A DNA stretch of 64,000 nucleotides from positions 1 to 64,000 of the forward strand of contig JACKMT010000006.1 of assembly GCA_024235255.1 (NCBI GenBank), read 5' to 3'. Both the position numbers and the translations under genes were made by a program. Within the stretch, counting starts at the first letter, position 1. Every line of letters begins with the position of its first letter. Shown here piece after piece: positions 44,057-52,663 of this stretch. Source of the stretch: Chromatiaceae bacterium (GTDB lineage Bacteria > Pseudomonadota > Gammaproteobacteria > Chromatiales > Chromatiaceae). Below the pieces are notes generated by a model. The model was given only the letters and a program-made list of their open reading frames with translations, ran no database searches and was not told the DNA's origin.

Positions 44057-45835
44057 TCAACTTTCCACCACCAGTTTCCGGACTACGTCTGTCAGCGAGA
44101 CGATACCGACTGGCACAGCCTGGCCATCCCGGTTCTCGGTCACCACCAGGCGGTGGATGCGCATCTTCGTCATGGTCGTTACCGCATCCGAAAGCGCTGT
44201 ATCCTGGTCGCAGGTCAGGCAGCCCGGGTTCATGATTTCCCGTGCCGTCATCGCACGCAGATCGTCGGCACTGCGGCCCTGACGTGCCAGCACGATATCG
44301 GTTTGGGAAACCACGCCGATCGCCTGATCCTCTTCCTTAACCACGACCGCGTGGATATCGTTGCCGATCATGGTGCGGGCAACAGTTTCAACGCTATCTT
44401 CCGGTCCGCAGGAGATCAATCCCAGGAACATCAGGTCTTTGACCTTAGTGCCGTCATCCACCATAACCGGCTCGCTGTCTTCGTCAACTTCTATACCAGG
44501 CAGCGCGTAATCTGCGGGGAATGGGTTGGGAACGCTATGCACAGTAGCCAGTGGAACATTGCGCGCATCGATGCTTGCCGGCACCGGTGCTTTTGTGGTC
44601 GCGCCCAGGCCAAACTCCGGAGCCCCGATCAGCACCGACATATTGCCGTGTGGATGTTTGTTCTCGTACATCAGTTGGTGCGCTTGTGGCAACTCGGCAC
44701 AGGTGAACGCGCGCGACATGCAGGGATCCAGGTGTCCGTCGATCGCCAGCTGATTCATCGCATAGGACTGCTCGTCATTGGCAAAGTGGGAGCCTTGAAC
44801 GCGCTTCTGGCGCATCCACAGGTAGCGCAGGTCGACGGTGGCGTTGTAGCCTGATGTGCCCGCGCAGATGACCACCGAGCCGCCGGTTTCGCAGACGAAC
44901 ATGGAGGTGGGCATGGTCGATTCGCCGGGATGTTCGAATACCATATTCGGACCGCGCTTCTCGCCTAAAACTTCCCAGATCGCAGCACCGAATTTACGTA
45001 CGCCCTTGAGCCAGTTGCCGTAGCCGACATTATCCTTCCAGTGCGGCAGCATGCCCCAATGATCGAAAGCGTTCCGGTCGATGCAGCCCTTGGCACCCAG
45101 TTTTTCACAGTATTCAATTTTGTTGCTGTTGGAGATGACAGCGATCGAAGTTGCGCCTGCCGCTTTACAGATCTGGATGGCCATTGAGCCGAGACCGCCG
45201 GCACCGCCCCAGATCAAGGCTACGTCGCCCTGTTTGATTGCGTGTTCGCTCCAGCCATGCAGCATGCGGTAGGCTGTTGCACCCACCAGCACATAAGATG
45301 CCGCCGCCTCCCAGGTCATATGTTTGGGTTTGGGCATGCATTGATGCGCCTGCACTCTGGTAAACTGGGCGAAGCTGCCATAGTTGGTTTCGTAGCCCCA
45401 GATTCTAAAAGTGGGGGAGTACATCGGATCGCCGCCTTTCAGTACGTGAGGACAGTTCCGGTCCCAGGTGCCGCAGTGAGTCACCACTTCGTCGCCGACT
45501 TTTACGTTAGTGACATCTTTGCCCACCTTGTAGACAATGCCGGCCGCGTCGCTGCCGCCAATATGGAAATCCTCAGGCTCGCCTGCTTTATTGCGTGCTT
45601 TGATGACGTTCACAGGGATTCCCAACGCAGCCCACACATTGTTGTAGTTGACTCCGGCCGCCATCACGTAAACCAGTACTTCATCGTCTGCGATCTCGGG
45701 AACGTCCACCACTTCCAGCTGGAACGAATTCCTAGGCTCTCCGAAGCGCTCTTCACGAATCAACCAGGCATGCATTTTGGCCGGGACTTCTCCAACCGGG
45801 GGTGCCTCACCGATATCGTATAGCTCTTTCGTCAT
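44057..45835 (-). CDS. ccr: Crotonyl-CoA carboxylase/reductase with C-terminal CBS pair
   Basis: Residues ~1-425 are a crotonyl-CoA carboxylase/reductase, which reductively carboxylates crotonyl-CoA to (2S)-ethylmalonyl-CoA with NADPH and CO2. It shows AAGVNYNNVWAALGIPVNV, FHIGGSDAAGIVYKVG, the dinucleotide motif WGGAGGLGSMAIQICKAAG, AAASYVLVGATAYRML and GSHFANDEQ. Related enzymes end near 430-450 residues. Here ~165 more residues follow: a linker and two CBS motifs (about 465-520, LMFLGLISCGPEDSVETVA; about 530-590, MTAREIMNPGCLTCDQDTAL). CBS pairs usually bind adenine nucleotides or SAM. It sits 235 bases after meaB on the same strand, so it may have its own promoter; a terminator follows. 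Confidence 0.93.
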   Translation of the reverse strand: MTKELYDIGEAPPVGEVPAKMHAWLIREERFGEPRNSFQLEVVDVPEIADDEVLVYVMAAGVNYNNVWAALGIPVNVIKARNKAGEPEDFHIGGSDAAGIVYKVGKDVTNVKVGDEVVTHCGTWDRNCPHVLKGGDPMYSPTFRIWGYETNYGSFAQFTRVQAHQCMPKPKHMTWEAAASYVLVGATAYRMLHGWSEHAIKQGDVALIWGGAGGLGSMAIQICKAAGATSIAVISNSNKIEYCEKLGAKGCIDRNAFDHWGMLPHWKDNVGYGNWLKGVRKFGAAIWEVLGEKRGPNMVFEHPGESTMPTSMFVCETGGSVVICAGTSGYNATVDLRYLWMRQKRVQGSHFANDEQSYAMNQLAIDGHLDPCMSRAFTCAELPQAHQLMYENKHPHGNMSVLIGAPEFGLGATTKAPVPASIDARNVPLATVHSVPNPFPADYALPGIEVDEDSEPVMVDDGTKVKDLMFLGLISCGPEDSVETVARTMIGNDIHAVVVKEEDQAIGVVSQTDIVLARQGRSADDLRAMTAREIMNPGCLTCDQDTALSDAVTTMTKMRIHRLVVTENRDGQAVPVGIVSLTDVVRKLVVES

Positions 45836-46070
45836 TTTCTACCTCTCTATATAAATTTGTATGGTGAATTTCCGAGGTCTTTCGAACAACCTCCCGAAGC
45901 TTCAAGTTTCCCTACCACCCGACATGGCATTTCGCGTATCTCTTCTGAAGATGCGTTGTTCTGTCCGGGTACTCCCGTTTTCTAGTTCCGTTTCCCCCTA
46001 ATAAAACACACTACCGTTACCAGGTTACCGACCGATTACAGGCTGTCCGGTGTTCCGGTAACTCACAAAG

Positions 46071-47087
46071 CTAAGGACACTTTAATCGTTCTCGCTGCGG
46101 AGCATTCCAGTTGCTTAAGAATCGTTGACGCATTGCATCGTATTGCTCGAATGGGGAACTGCCGGCTTCCGCCAGCTCCATCAACAGCGCGCTCGTTCCG
46201 CCCAGAGATTCGATACCGAAACGGCCGAACTCTTCGCCCAGACGTTTCAGCACCCACTCCGCCTGAAATTTCTTACGGCGTGGACTCAGCTGCTTCTGCT
46301 CCAACAGCCACAGCCGGTGCGCGTCGATGCCGTCAGCCAACTCGGCTATACCCGTTCCCTGGGCAGCGCTGGCCGCTAGCGCAGGCACTTGCCAGCTGGA
46401 CTCATGCAACGCCGGCTTCAGGGTGGCCCTCAGTTCTGCCAGCGTTTTGCGTGCCGCCAGACCCAGATCCGCTTTGTTGACCACCAGCAGGTGCGGCACC
46501 TCCATGATGCCTGCTTTGAGAAACTGAATACTGTCACCGGAAGCGGGCTGGGCCACGAAGACGGTGGTATCGGTCAAGCGCGAAACGTCGATCTCCTTCT
46601 GTCCCACGCCGACGGTCTCCACCAGCACGATATCGAAGGCCGCCAGCATCACCAGACTCATCGGCCAGACTTCGGCACTCAAACCGCCGAATTCACCGCG
46701 GCATGCAAGCGATCGGATGAATACCTCGTTGTCGATCTGGCCTGAGAACATGCGCAACCGATCACCCAGCAACGCGCCGCCGCTGATCGGACTGGAGGGG
46801 TCCACGGCCAGTACCGCCACCCGTAAACCCCGCTTGCGCCAAATCGTAATAAGCGCAGCGGTGAGCGACGATTTGCCGGCACCCGGCGGGCCCGTCAGGC
46901 CGATCAGATGGCCCGACGCGTAGAGCCGTTCGTGCGGCAGCAGCCGCAGCAGCCGGGCAGCGCGGCGGCGCGCTTCAGGACGTTTATCGTCGAGCAGATT
47001 CAGCGCCTTTGCCAACGCCGGCCGTTCCCTTTCAGTTACTGCCGCAGCAAGCGTGTCCGGGTCGGGATAGGTGCTTGAAGTCAACAT
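46071..47087 (-). CDS. meaB: MeaB-type GTPase, mutase chaperone
   Basis: This 338-residue G-protein of the MeaB/ArgK family has the P-loop LTGPPGAGKSSLTAALI, AVDPSSPISGGALLGDRLRM and the NKAD motif (LVVNKADLG). It protects and reloads coenzyme B12-dependent acyl-CoA mutases. The ATG at 47087 overlaps the ecm stop (TGATG); a TTG three bases earlier is possible. Tight coupling to ecm implies that it serves the ethylmalonyl-CoA mutase. Confidence 0.95.
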   Translation of the reverse strand: MLTSSTYPDPDTLAAAVTERERPALAKALNLLDDKRPEARRRAARLLRLLPHERLYASGHLIGLTGPPGAGKSSLTAALITIWRKRGLRVAVLAVDPSSPISGGALLGDRLRMFSGQIDNEVFIRSLACRGEFGGLSAEVWPMSLVMLAAFDIVLVETVGVGQKEIDVSRLTDTTVFVAQPASGDSIQFLKAGIMEVPHLLVVNKADLGLAARKTLAELRATLKPALHESSWQVPALAASAAQGTGIAELADGIDAHRLWLLEQKQLSPRRKKFQAEWVLKRLGEEFGRFGIESLGGTSALLMELAEAGSSPFEQYDAMRQRFLSNWNAPQRERLKCP

Positions 47088-49102
47088 CAATGCAATGCGC
47101 CGTAGCGCTCCAGTCCGTTGCTTTCGCGGATAATATTCACCAGATCCGCCATGATCAGATTCATGTCGCTGTCTTTGGGTGTGTAGACCGCGGCGATGCC
47201 CCGTGTTTTCAGGTTCGCCTCATCTTCCGGTGGAACGATGCCGCCGACAATGACCGGTACTTCCGACAGCCCCAGTTCACCTAGCCGGCTCATGGCGTCC
47301 TCGACCAGTTCCAGATGGCTGCCGGAGAGTACCGAGAGTCCAATCAGATGGACGCCTTCCTCTTCCGCTGCCTTGACAATCTGTTCAGGCGTCAGCCGGA
47401 TCCCCTCATAAACCACCTCGAACCCCACATCCCGCGCTTTGACCGCGATCTGTTCGGCGCCGTTACTATGGCCGTCGAGTCCGGGTTTGCCGACCAGGAT
47501 CTTGAGCGGCCGGCCTAGCTCCTCGCCGGTTTTCCGGGTGCGTTCCCGCAGACTGTCAACGGTATCCGATGCGGCCAAATTCAGCGCAGCGATATCTATC
47601 CCTGTCGGCGCCCGGTACTCGCCGAATATGTCGCGCAGCACCCGGCTCCACTCGCCGGTGGTGACGCCGGCATGAGCGCAGCGGATGGATGCGGGCATGA
47701 TGTTTTCACTGCTGCTGGCAATATCTTTGAGGTTGTTGAGCGCGGCTTCCACCTCAGCGGCGTTGCGCGCAGCGCGAAAAGCGTTCAGACGTTCGATCTG
47801 CTCGCGCTCGGCAGCGGGATCGACCTTCATGATGCCGCTGTCGCCGCCGGCGGTCAGGGGAGACTCGGCGGTTTCGGTAAAACTGTTGATCCCGATAATT
47901 TTCAGATCACCCGACTCGATAGCGCGCATGCGGGCGGTATGGCTGGTGACCAGCTGCCGTTTGACATAGCCGGTCTCGATCGCCTGGATCATACCGCCCT
48001 CCTCATGCACGCGCTGCATCTCCGCTTCGGCACCATCGATCAGACTGCGCACCTTGGCCTCGATGATCGGTGAACCATCCAAAATATCACCGTATTCCAG
48101 CAGATCGGTCTCGATTGCCAGCACCTGCTGCATGCGCAGCGCCCACTGCTGGTCCCAGGGCCGCGGCAGGCCGAGCGCCTCGTTCCATGCGGGCAGCTGA
48201 ATCGCCCGTGCCCGCGCCTTTTTCGACAGCGTCACCCCTAGCATTTCCAGCACGATGCGCTGGACGTTGTTTTCCGGCTGGGGCTCGGTCAGCCCCAGTG
48301 AATTGACTTGGACGCCGTAGCGGAAGCGTCGCATTTTGGCATCGTCGACCGCATAGCGCTCGCGCGTGAGCTGCTCCCACATCGCCGCGAACGCACGCAT
48401 CTTGCAGCACTCTTCGATAAAGCGAATGCCGGCGTTGACAAAAAACGAGGTGCGCCCGACGACATTGGCGAAGGCATCCGCCTTGATCTGGCCCGAGTCG
48501 CGGATGGCGTCCAACACCGCGATAGCGGTCGAGAGCGCGTAGGCGAGCTCCTGCACCGGGGTGGCGCCGGCCTCCTGCAAGTGGTAACTGCAGATGTTGG
48601 TCGGATTCCACTTCGGGATCCGGTTGACGGTGTAGCTGATTACATCGGTGGTCAGGCGCAGTGATGGTTCCGGTGGGAAGATGTAGGTCCCGCGGGAGAG
48701 ATACTCTTTGATAATATCGTTCTGCGTGGTGCCCTGCAGCTGCGCCTGATCGACTCCCTGGCGCTCTGCGGCGGCAATGTAGAGTGACAACAGCCACGCG
48801 GCGGTCGCGTTGATGGTCATGGAGGTGTTCATCTTGCCCAACGGGATCTGATCGAACAGTGTCTCCATATCGCCGATATGGCCGATCGGAACGCCCACTT
48901 TGCCCACTTCTCCCCGAGCCAGTGGATGATCGGCGTCGTAGCCTGTCTGGGTGGGCAGGTCAAATGCGACCGACAATCCGGTTTGACCTTTGGACAGGTT
49001 GGTCCGGTACAGTTCGTTTGACGCTTTGGCCGACGAGTGTCCTGAGTAGGTCCGCATCAGCCAGGGATGGTCTTTTTTCGACTCGGTTTTCACACTGGTC
49101 AT
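47087..49102 (-). CDS. ecm: Ethylmalonyl-CoA mutase (B12-dependent)
   Basis: This 671-residue enzyme converts (2R)-ethylmalonyl-CoA to (2S)-methylsuccinyl-CoA. The N-terminal opening HPWLMRTYSGHSSAKASNELYR and the run KGQTGLSVAFDLPTQTGYD match alphaproteobacterial Ecm as I remember it. IPKWNPTNICSYHLQEAGATP and the C-terminal B12 domain (KPGLDGHSNGAEQIAVKARD, DxHxxG-type base-on motif) are present. GGGAGAAG precedes the ATG. It resembles methylmalonyl-CoA mutase but is single-chain and of Ecm type; residues that separate the two substrates were not checked in a structure. It lies between mcd and meaB. Confidence 0.93.
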   Translation of the reverse strand: MTSVKTESKKDHPWLMRTYSGHSSAKASNELYRTNLSKGQTGLSVAFDLPTQTGYDADHPLARGEVGKVGVPIGHIGDMETLFDQIPLGKMNTSMTINATAAWLLSLYIAAAERQGVDQAQLQGTTQNDIIKEYLSRGTYIFPPEPSLRLTTDVISYTVNRIPKWNPTNICSYHLQEAGATPVQELAYALSTAIAVLDAIRDSGQIKADAFANVVGRTSFFVNAGIRFIEECCKMRAFAAMWEQLTRERYAVDDAKMRRFRYGVQVNSLGLTEPQPENNVQRIVLEMLGVTLSKKARARAIQLPAWNEALGLPRPWDQQWALRMQQVLAIETDLLEYGDILDGSPIIEAKVRSLIDGAEAEMQRVHEEGGMIQAIETGYVKRQLVTSHTARMRAIESGDLKIIGINSFTETAESPLTAGGDSGIMKVDPAAEREQIERLNAFRAARNAAEVEAALNNLKDIASSSENIMPASIRCAHAGVTTGEWSRVLRDIFGEYRAPTGIDIAALNLAASDTVDSLRERTRKTGEELGRPLKILVGKPGLDGHSNGAEQIAVKARDVGFEVVYEGIRLTPEQIVKAAEEEGVHLIGLSVLSGSHLELVEDAMSRLGELGLSEVPVIVGGIVPPEDEANLKTRGIAAVYTPKDSDMNLIMADLVNIIRESNGLERYGALH

Positions 49103-49147
49103 GTGAGCTTCTCCCGCGGTAAGGGTTAATGTGGCTGGCAGTACGCG

Positions 49148-50866
49148 TCAGGCTGATAAAACCCCCGACTCGCCCGCCCGGTCGATCAGTGCGCGGGCGA
49201 TCACTTTCAGCGCCAGAATCTCCTCTACACCTTCGAATATCGAGAGCACGCGGGCATCCAGAAAGTAGCGGCTCACCGGCATCTCCTCGGCGTAGCCCAT
49301 GCCGCCGTGGATCTGCTGTGCCTCCCGGGTAACCCACTCCGCGGTTTTACAGGTGAAGAATTTCACCATGCTTGCCTCCATCTCGCCCTTGCCTTCGTCC
49401 ATCAACCGGCCGACGGCGTAGGTAAACTGACGGCTGGCCAGCAGATAAGCGGCGAGGCGCGCCAGTTTGACCTGGGTAAGCTGGTACTTGTTGATTGAGT
49501 TGCCGAATACCTGGCGTTCGTCGGCATAGGAGACGGCGCGCTCGAAAGCCGCCTGCATCAGCCCGACTGCGCGCGCGGCAGTCTGGATGCGGCCGCCGGC
49601 AAAGCCCGCCATAGTGAAATAGAAGCCTCTGCCTTCGCCCTCGGGGCCGCCCAGCAGATTCTCTTCGGGAACGAAGTAGTTGTCGAAAAAGACGTCGTAG
49701 GAGTGCATGCCACGGTAGCCGATGGTCGAGATTGCCTTGCCGGTGATGACGCCGCCGTTCTCCTGCTGATGACTGAACTCATGGCCGTCGGAGGAGGGCT
49801 TCTCCACCAGAAACATGGAGAGCCCCTTGTGACCCTTGGAGAGATCAGGATTGGTGCGGGCCAGCAGCAGCAGCACGCCGGCTTTGCCGCCGAAGGTGCA
49901 CCAGGTCTTGGCGCCGTTGATCAGCCAGCCGCCCTCGGTGCGGGTGGCCTTGCAGCGCATGCCGGCTACGTCGGAGCCGTAATTGGGCTCGGTCACCGCC
50001 ACCGCGCATAGCGGGTTGGCTTCCGCCAGGCGCGGCAGCCATTTCTGCTTCTGCGCCTCGGTGCCGCCTTTCAGCAGCGCTCGCGTCAGAATCTCGGGCC
50101 GGGTAATCAGGCTGCCTGCAGCGCCGAGGGAGCCCCTGGAGAGCTCTTCGGTGACCACGATCATGCCCATGTTGTCTTCCCGGTCGTCCGCCTGCAGCCC
50201 GCCAAAACGCTCCGGAATCGAAAGTCCGAAACAGCCGAGTTCAGTCAATCCTTCCAGAATCTCATCCGGTATGATCAGATCTTCGCGATGGATATCCTCG
50301 GCCAGTGGCATCACCACATCGTTGGCGAAGCGGCGGAAGGTGTCGCGCATCATCTCGTGGTCGTCGTCGAGCAGATATGCACCGGTGCGGCCCTCCATCG
50401 CTGCGACCGCTTTGCCCAGTTCCGCCATCCGCTCCACAGCCAACTGTTCCGAGCAAAATTTCTGCAGTGATTCGCTGTCGAGGGTTTTTGCCAGCACCTC
50501 GCGGGTCAGCCCATAGTCCTGCGGCCGCAATTCGAGCCGGGCGCGGATGGATTCGATCGCTTCGGCCGTGAACAGCAGCGCACAACGCTCTTCCAGCGTG
50601 AGCGGGCGGGCGGGATCTCCCTCCCGTTCGCGAACGCGTTCCGCGTAATCGAGTACAAACCAGGCTCCAGCCGCCTCCGCCGCCGAGAGCGCGGTGTCGT
50701 AGGAGACCAGCTGGTAGTCGTCAAGCTTGGCTGCGGATACCCGACCATCCACCAGCGTATGTTCCCGCAGACTTTGTATTGCAGTGCTCAGCGCTTTCTC
50801 TGTTGCCGCGAGCGACCGGCGCGCCTGCTGCATCAGTTTTTCCGCTTGAATTAGCTGTTCCGACAT
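49148..50866 (-). CDS. mcd: Methylsuccinyl-CoA dehydrogenase
   Basis: This 572-residue flavoenzyme oxidises (2S)-methylsuccinyl-CoA to mesaconyl-CoA and passes electrons to ETF. An N-terminal extension of ~170 residues precedes the acyl-CoA dehydrogenase fold, as in known Mcd. The core has CAVAVTEPNYGSDVAGMRC, WLINGAKTWCTFGGKAG, FAGGRIQTAARAVGLMQAAFERA and IHGGMGYAEEMPVSRYF. It is first in the mcd-ecm-meaB operon (44 bases to ecm). Mesaconyl-CoA hydratase, the next enzyme, was not seen in the window. Confidence 0.92.
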   Translation of the reverse strand: MSEQLIQAEKLMQQARRSLAATEKALSTAIQSLREHTLVDGRVSAAKLDDYQLVSYDTALSAAEAAGAWFVLDYAERVREREGDPARPLTLEERCALLFTAEAIESIRARLELRPQDYGLTREVLAKTLDSESLQKFCSEQLAVERMAELGKAVAAMEGRTGAYLLDDDHEMMRDTFRRFANDVVMPLAEDIHREDLIIPDEILEGLTELGCFGLSIPERFGGLQADDREDNMGMIVVTEELSRGSLGAAGSLITRPEILTRALLKGGTEAQKQKWLPRLAEANPLCAVAVTEPNYGSDVAGMRCKATRTEGGWLINGAKTWCTFGGKAGVLLLLARTNPDLSKGHKGLSMFLVEKPSSDGHEFSHQQENGGVITGKAISTIGYRGMHSYDVFFDNYFVPEENLLGGPEGEGRGFYFTMAGFAGGRIQTAARAVGLMQAAFERAVSYADERQVFGNSINKYQLTQVKLARLAAYLLASRQFTYAVGRLMDEGKGEMEASMVKFFTCKTAEWVTREAQQIHGGMGYAEEMPVSRYFLDARVLSIFEGVEEILALKVIARALIDRAGESGVLSA

Positions 50867-51447
50867 TGTTTCACTCCCGAAATTCCAGGTTCAAGGATTG
50901 GTTCTTAGCTACTGATGTGTAGTAGGTTAAGGTGCCTTATATTGGTTATGAGCCTACTCCAGCATGTTTCGTATCAACGACAGCCATTGTAGATTGAGCA
51001 TAATATGCTGCAACCGCAAAATCCAGAAAAATTCGACATTTGCGGTAGATTTCTCCAATTCGGAGATAAATAAAATCTGTTCAGGCGGGGGTTGCGCGCT
51101 CAATTCAGAACCGCTTTTGCCGCATGATTTGGATTGTGTATTTGGAAAAAAAGTTGCTGTATGAGGGGCCTATGAGAGGAACTTCAAGACAGTTGAATGG
51201 TGGTTTCGCTCTCCTGCAACCAGTCACTCGAAATAACGGCAAAAAACACGCCACCGTTTCGCGCTCGCTTCGGAAGCCGCTGAGCGGTGCCGATTCGGTT
51301 TCCACTCTATCACCATGCCATAGCTGAGCATCAACTCATCGGGATATCGAAGCATGTTCCGACCATCTTGGCCATTTAACCAGCGCGGCTGGAATGAGCG
51401 ATAGCGGTATGTTGGACAGCGGGTCGTGCGGGCAGCATGGTGCTGAT
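50867..51447. other. 581-base region without a supported gene
   Basis: It lies upstream of mcd and downstream of the 88-residue gene. AT-rich DNA at about 50920-51080 should contain the mcd operon promoter on the minus strand. Overlapping ~65-codon frames on both strands at 51105-51327 have no recognisable domain. No terminator or riboswitch noticed; in particular I do not see a cobalamin-riboswitch-like layout before mcd-ecm. Confidence 0.5.
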
Positions 51448-51714
51448 CTACTCAAGTGAGCGGAGGTAATCAATCAGCGAAATGACGAGGGTCACCAGTG
51501 ACATGGCTACGACAAGCAGGATGATGGCGTAGGCCAGAAACTCGATGACCTCTGCACCCCCGTCAATCTGTTCGAACATAACGAGCGCCTGAAACAGCAA
51601 CCCGGAGAGGATAAAAGGAAGCAGGGTCAAAATTACTTTACTACTGGTGCGAAGCTCTCTTTCGCCACCGGTTTTTACTTTAGTCCACAGACTGAATTTT
51701 TTCGTTGCGGCCAT
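51448..51714 (-). CDS. 88-residue two-helix membrane protein
   Basis: A basic N-terminal segment (MAATKKFSLWTKVKTGGEREL) is followed by two hydrophobic helices (about 27-47 and 57-83) split by a short acidic loop. No family recognised. The ribosome site is weak, but the frame has plausible composition and a clear topology. It is a single gene between two sizeable non-coding gaps. Confidence 0.6.
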   Translation of the reverse strand: MAATKKFSLWTKVKTGGERELRTSSKVILTLLPFILSGLLFQALVMFEQIDGGAEVIEFLAYAIILLVVAMSLVTLVISLIDYLRSLE

Positions 51715-52014
51715 CGTTACATTTTACAGTTGCACTGCGCTGCTTTCTCTGCTCCCGAAATACTGGATGTCTGGTCAGTAGGTTAGAAACGGATTGGCGC
51801 TCCCATCAGTTAAAGATTAAACTAATAACTGTTATTTGTGGAAGGGATTTTTACCGCTTGTCACAGATCCGTATGGCGCAGTTTTTGTCAGTCCCTGTCG
51901 GCTATTTCGCAACCGGCTGCTGCGGCTGTTGAGTTGCGTACGGAGTGGAACAATATGGGGCCATTGAAGTCATAACTTAAGTATGGTTTTGCAGCTAAGC
52001 GGGTGTAGTTATTG

Positions 52015-52596
52015 ATGAATTGGAGTGTTTCCAGAATTCTACTGGCCTTGAGTGTGATCGGGGGGCTCTATTTTCTAATTGCCGAAGATGATCCGGTTGA
52101 GCATAAAGAGGCATCGAATCAGAAGCGCCTTGATAAACCGGCGGTAGCTCAATACAGAGAGACTTGGCAAACCGATCCGCAGCACGGGTGGTTCAGTCAG
52201 GCACCGATGTTGCCTCCAACCTATTCAAATCGATTCGAGCAGCCCTCACAGGCAGGTAATACCTGGGACCGGGGATTTCCCGAGCCGCGTTTCCGGCCAA
52301 TGGATAAGAACAGCAATACAACCGGAGGTTCTCCTTCTGAAACACGGCAAAGGCAACAGGATAATCCGGCATTCACATACGATCCGCCAACCTTTGATTA
52401 TCCGGATTACCGTAATCAGGGCCAACAAACCCCGCCGAGTGGCTGGTCAGGGCGGTTTCGGCCTCTGGATGAGAAACGTCAATCGAAACGCTGGCATGGC
52501 AATTACCGGCGTATGTCAACCTGGCCGGAACAGCTGGTTGCCCCGAACCGTTCGGCGTCTTACTTTAAACTGGCAGGCAGCCCGATTCTGAGATAG
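52015..52596 (+). CDS. Signal-anchored Pro/Arg-rich protein of unknown function
   Basis: The 193-residue protein starts with a hydrophobic helix (about 5-21) that would anchor it in the inner membrane with the rest outside. The rest is low in hydrophobic residues and rich in Pro, Arg, Asn and Gln. The short motif (R)FRPxD occurs twice (PRFRPMDKN and GRFRPLDEK). Not recognised. It is divergent from the 88-residue gene and convergent with the P-loop protein. The 300 bases upstream (51715-52014) contain AT-rich DNA and no gene. Confidence 0.65.
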   Translation: MNWSVSRILLALSVIGGLYFLIAEDDPVEHKEASNQKRLDKPAVAQYRETWQTDPQHGWFSQAPMLPPTYSNRFEQPSQAGNTWDRGFPEPRFRPMDKNSNTTGGSPSETRQRQQDNPAFTYDPPTFDYPDYRNQGQQTPPSGWSGRFRPLDEKRQSKRWHGNYRRMSTWPEQLVAPNRSASYFKLAGSPILR

Positions 52597-52663
52597 CTTG
52601 GGTATCTGGTGACGCCAGTCGAATCACCGATTAATTGCCTTGTTTGTGTAACCTGACCTTAAT

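Noticed and set aside
51105..51327. Small proteins on either strand at ~51.1-51.3 kb
   Set aside because: Overlapping frames of ~65 codons on both strands, no ribosome site and no recognisable fold; treated as non-coding.
50867..51447. A cobalamin riboswitch before the B12-dependent mutase operon
   Set aside because: No B12-box-like conserved segments or plausible multi-stem layout were seen before mcd.
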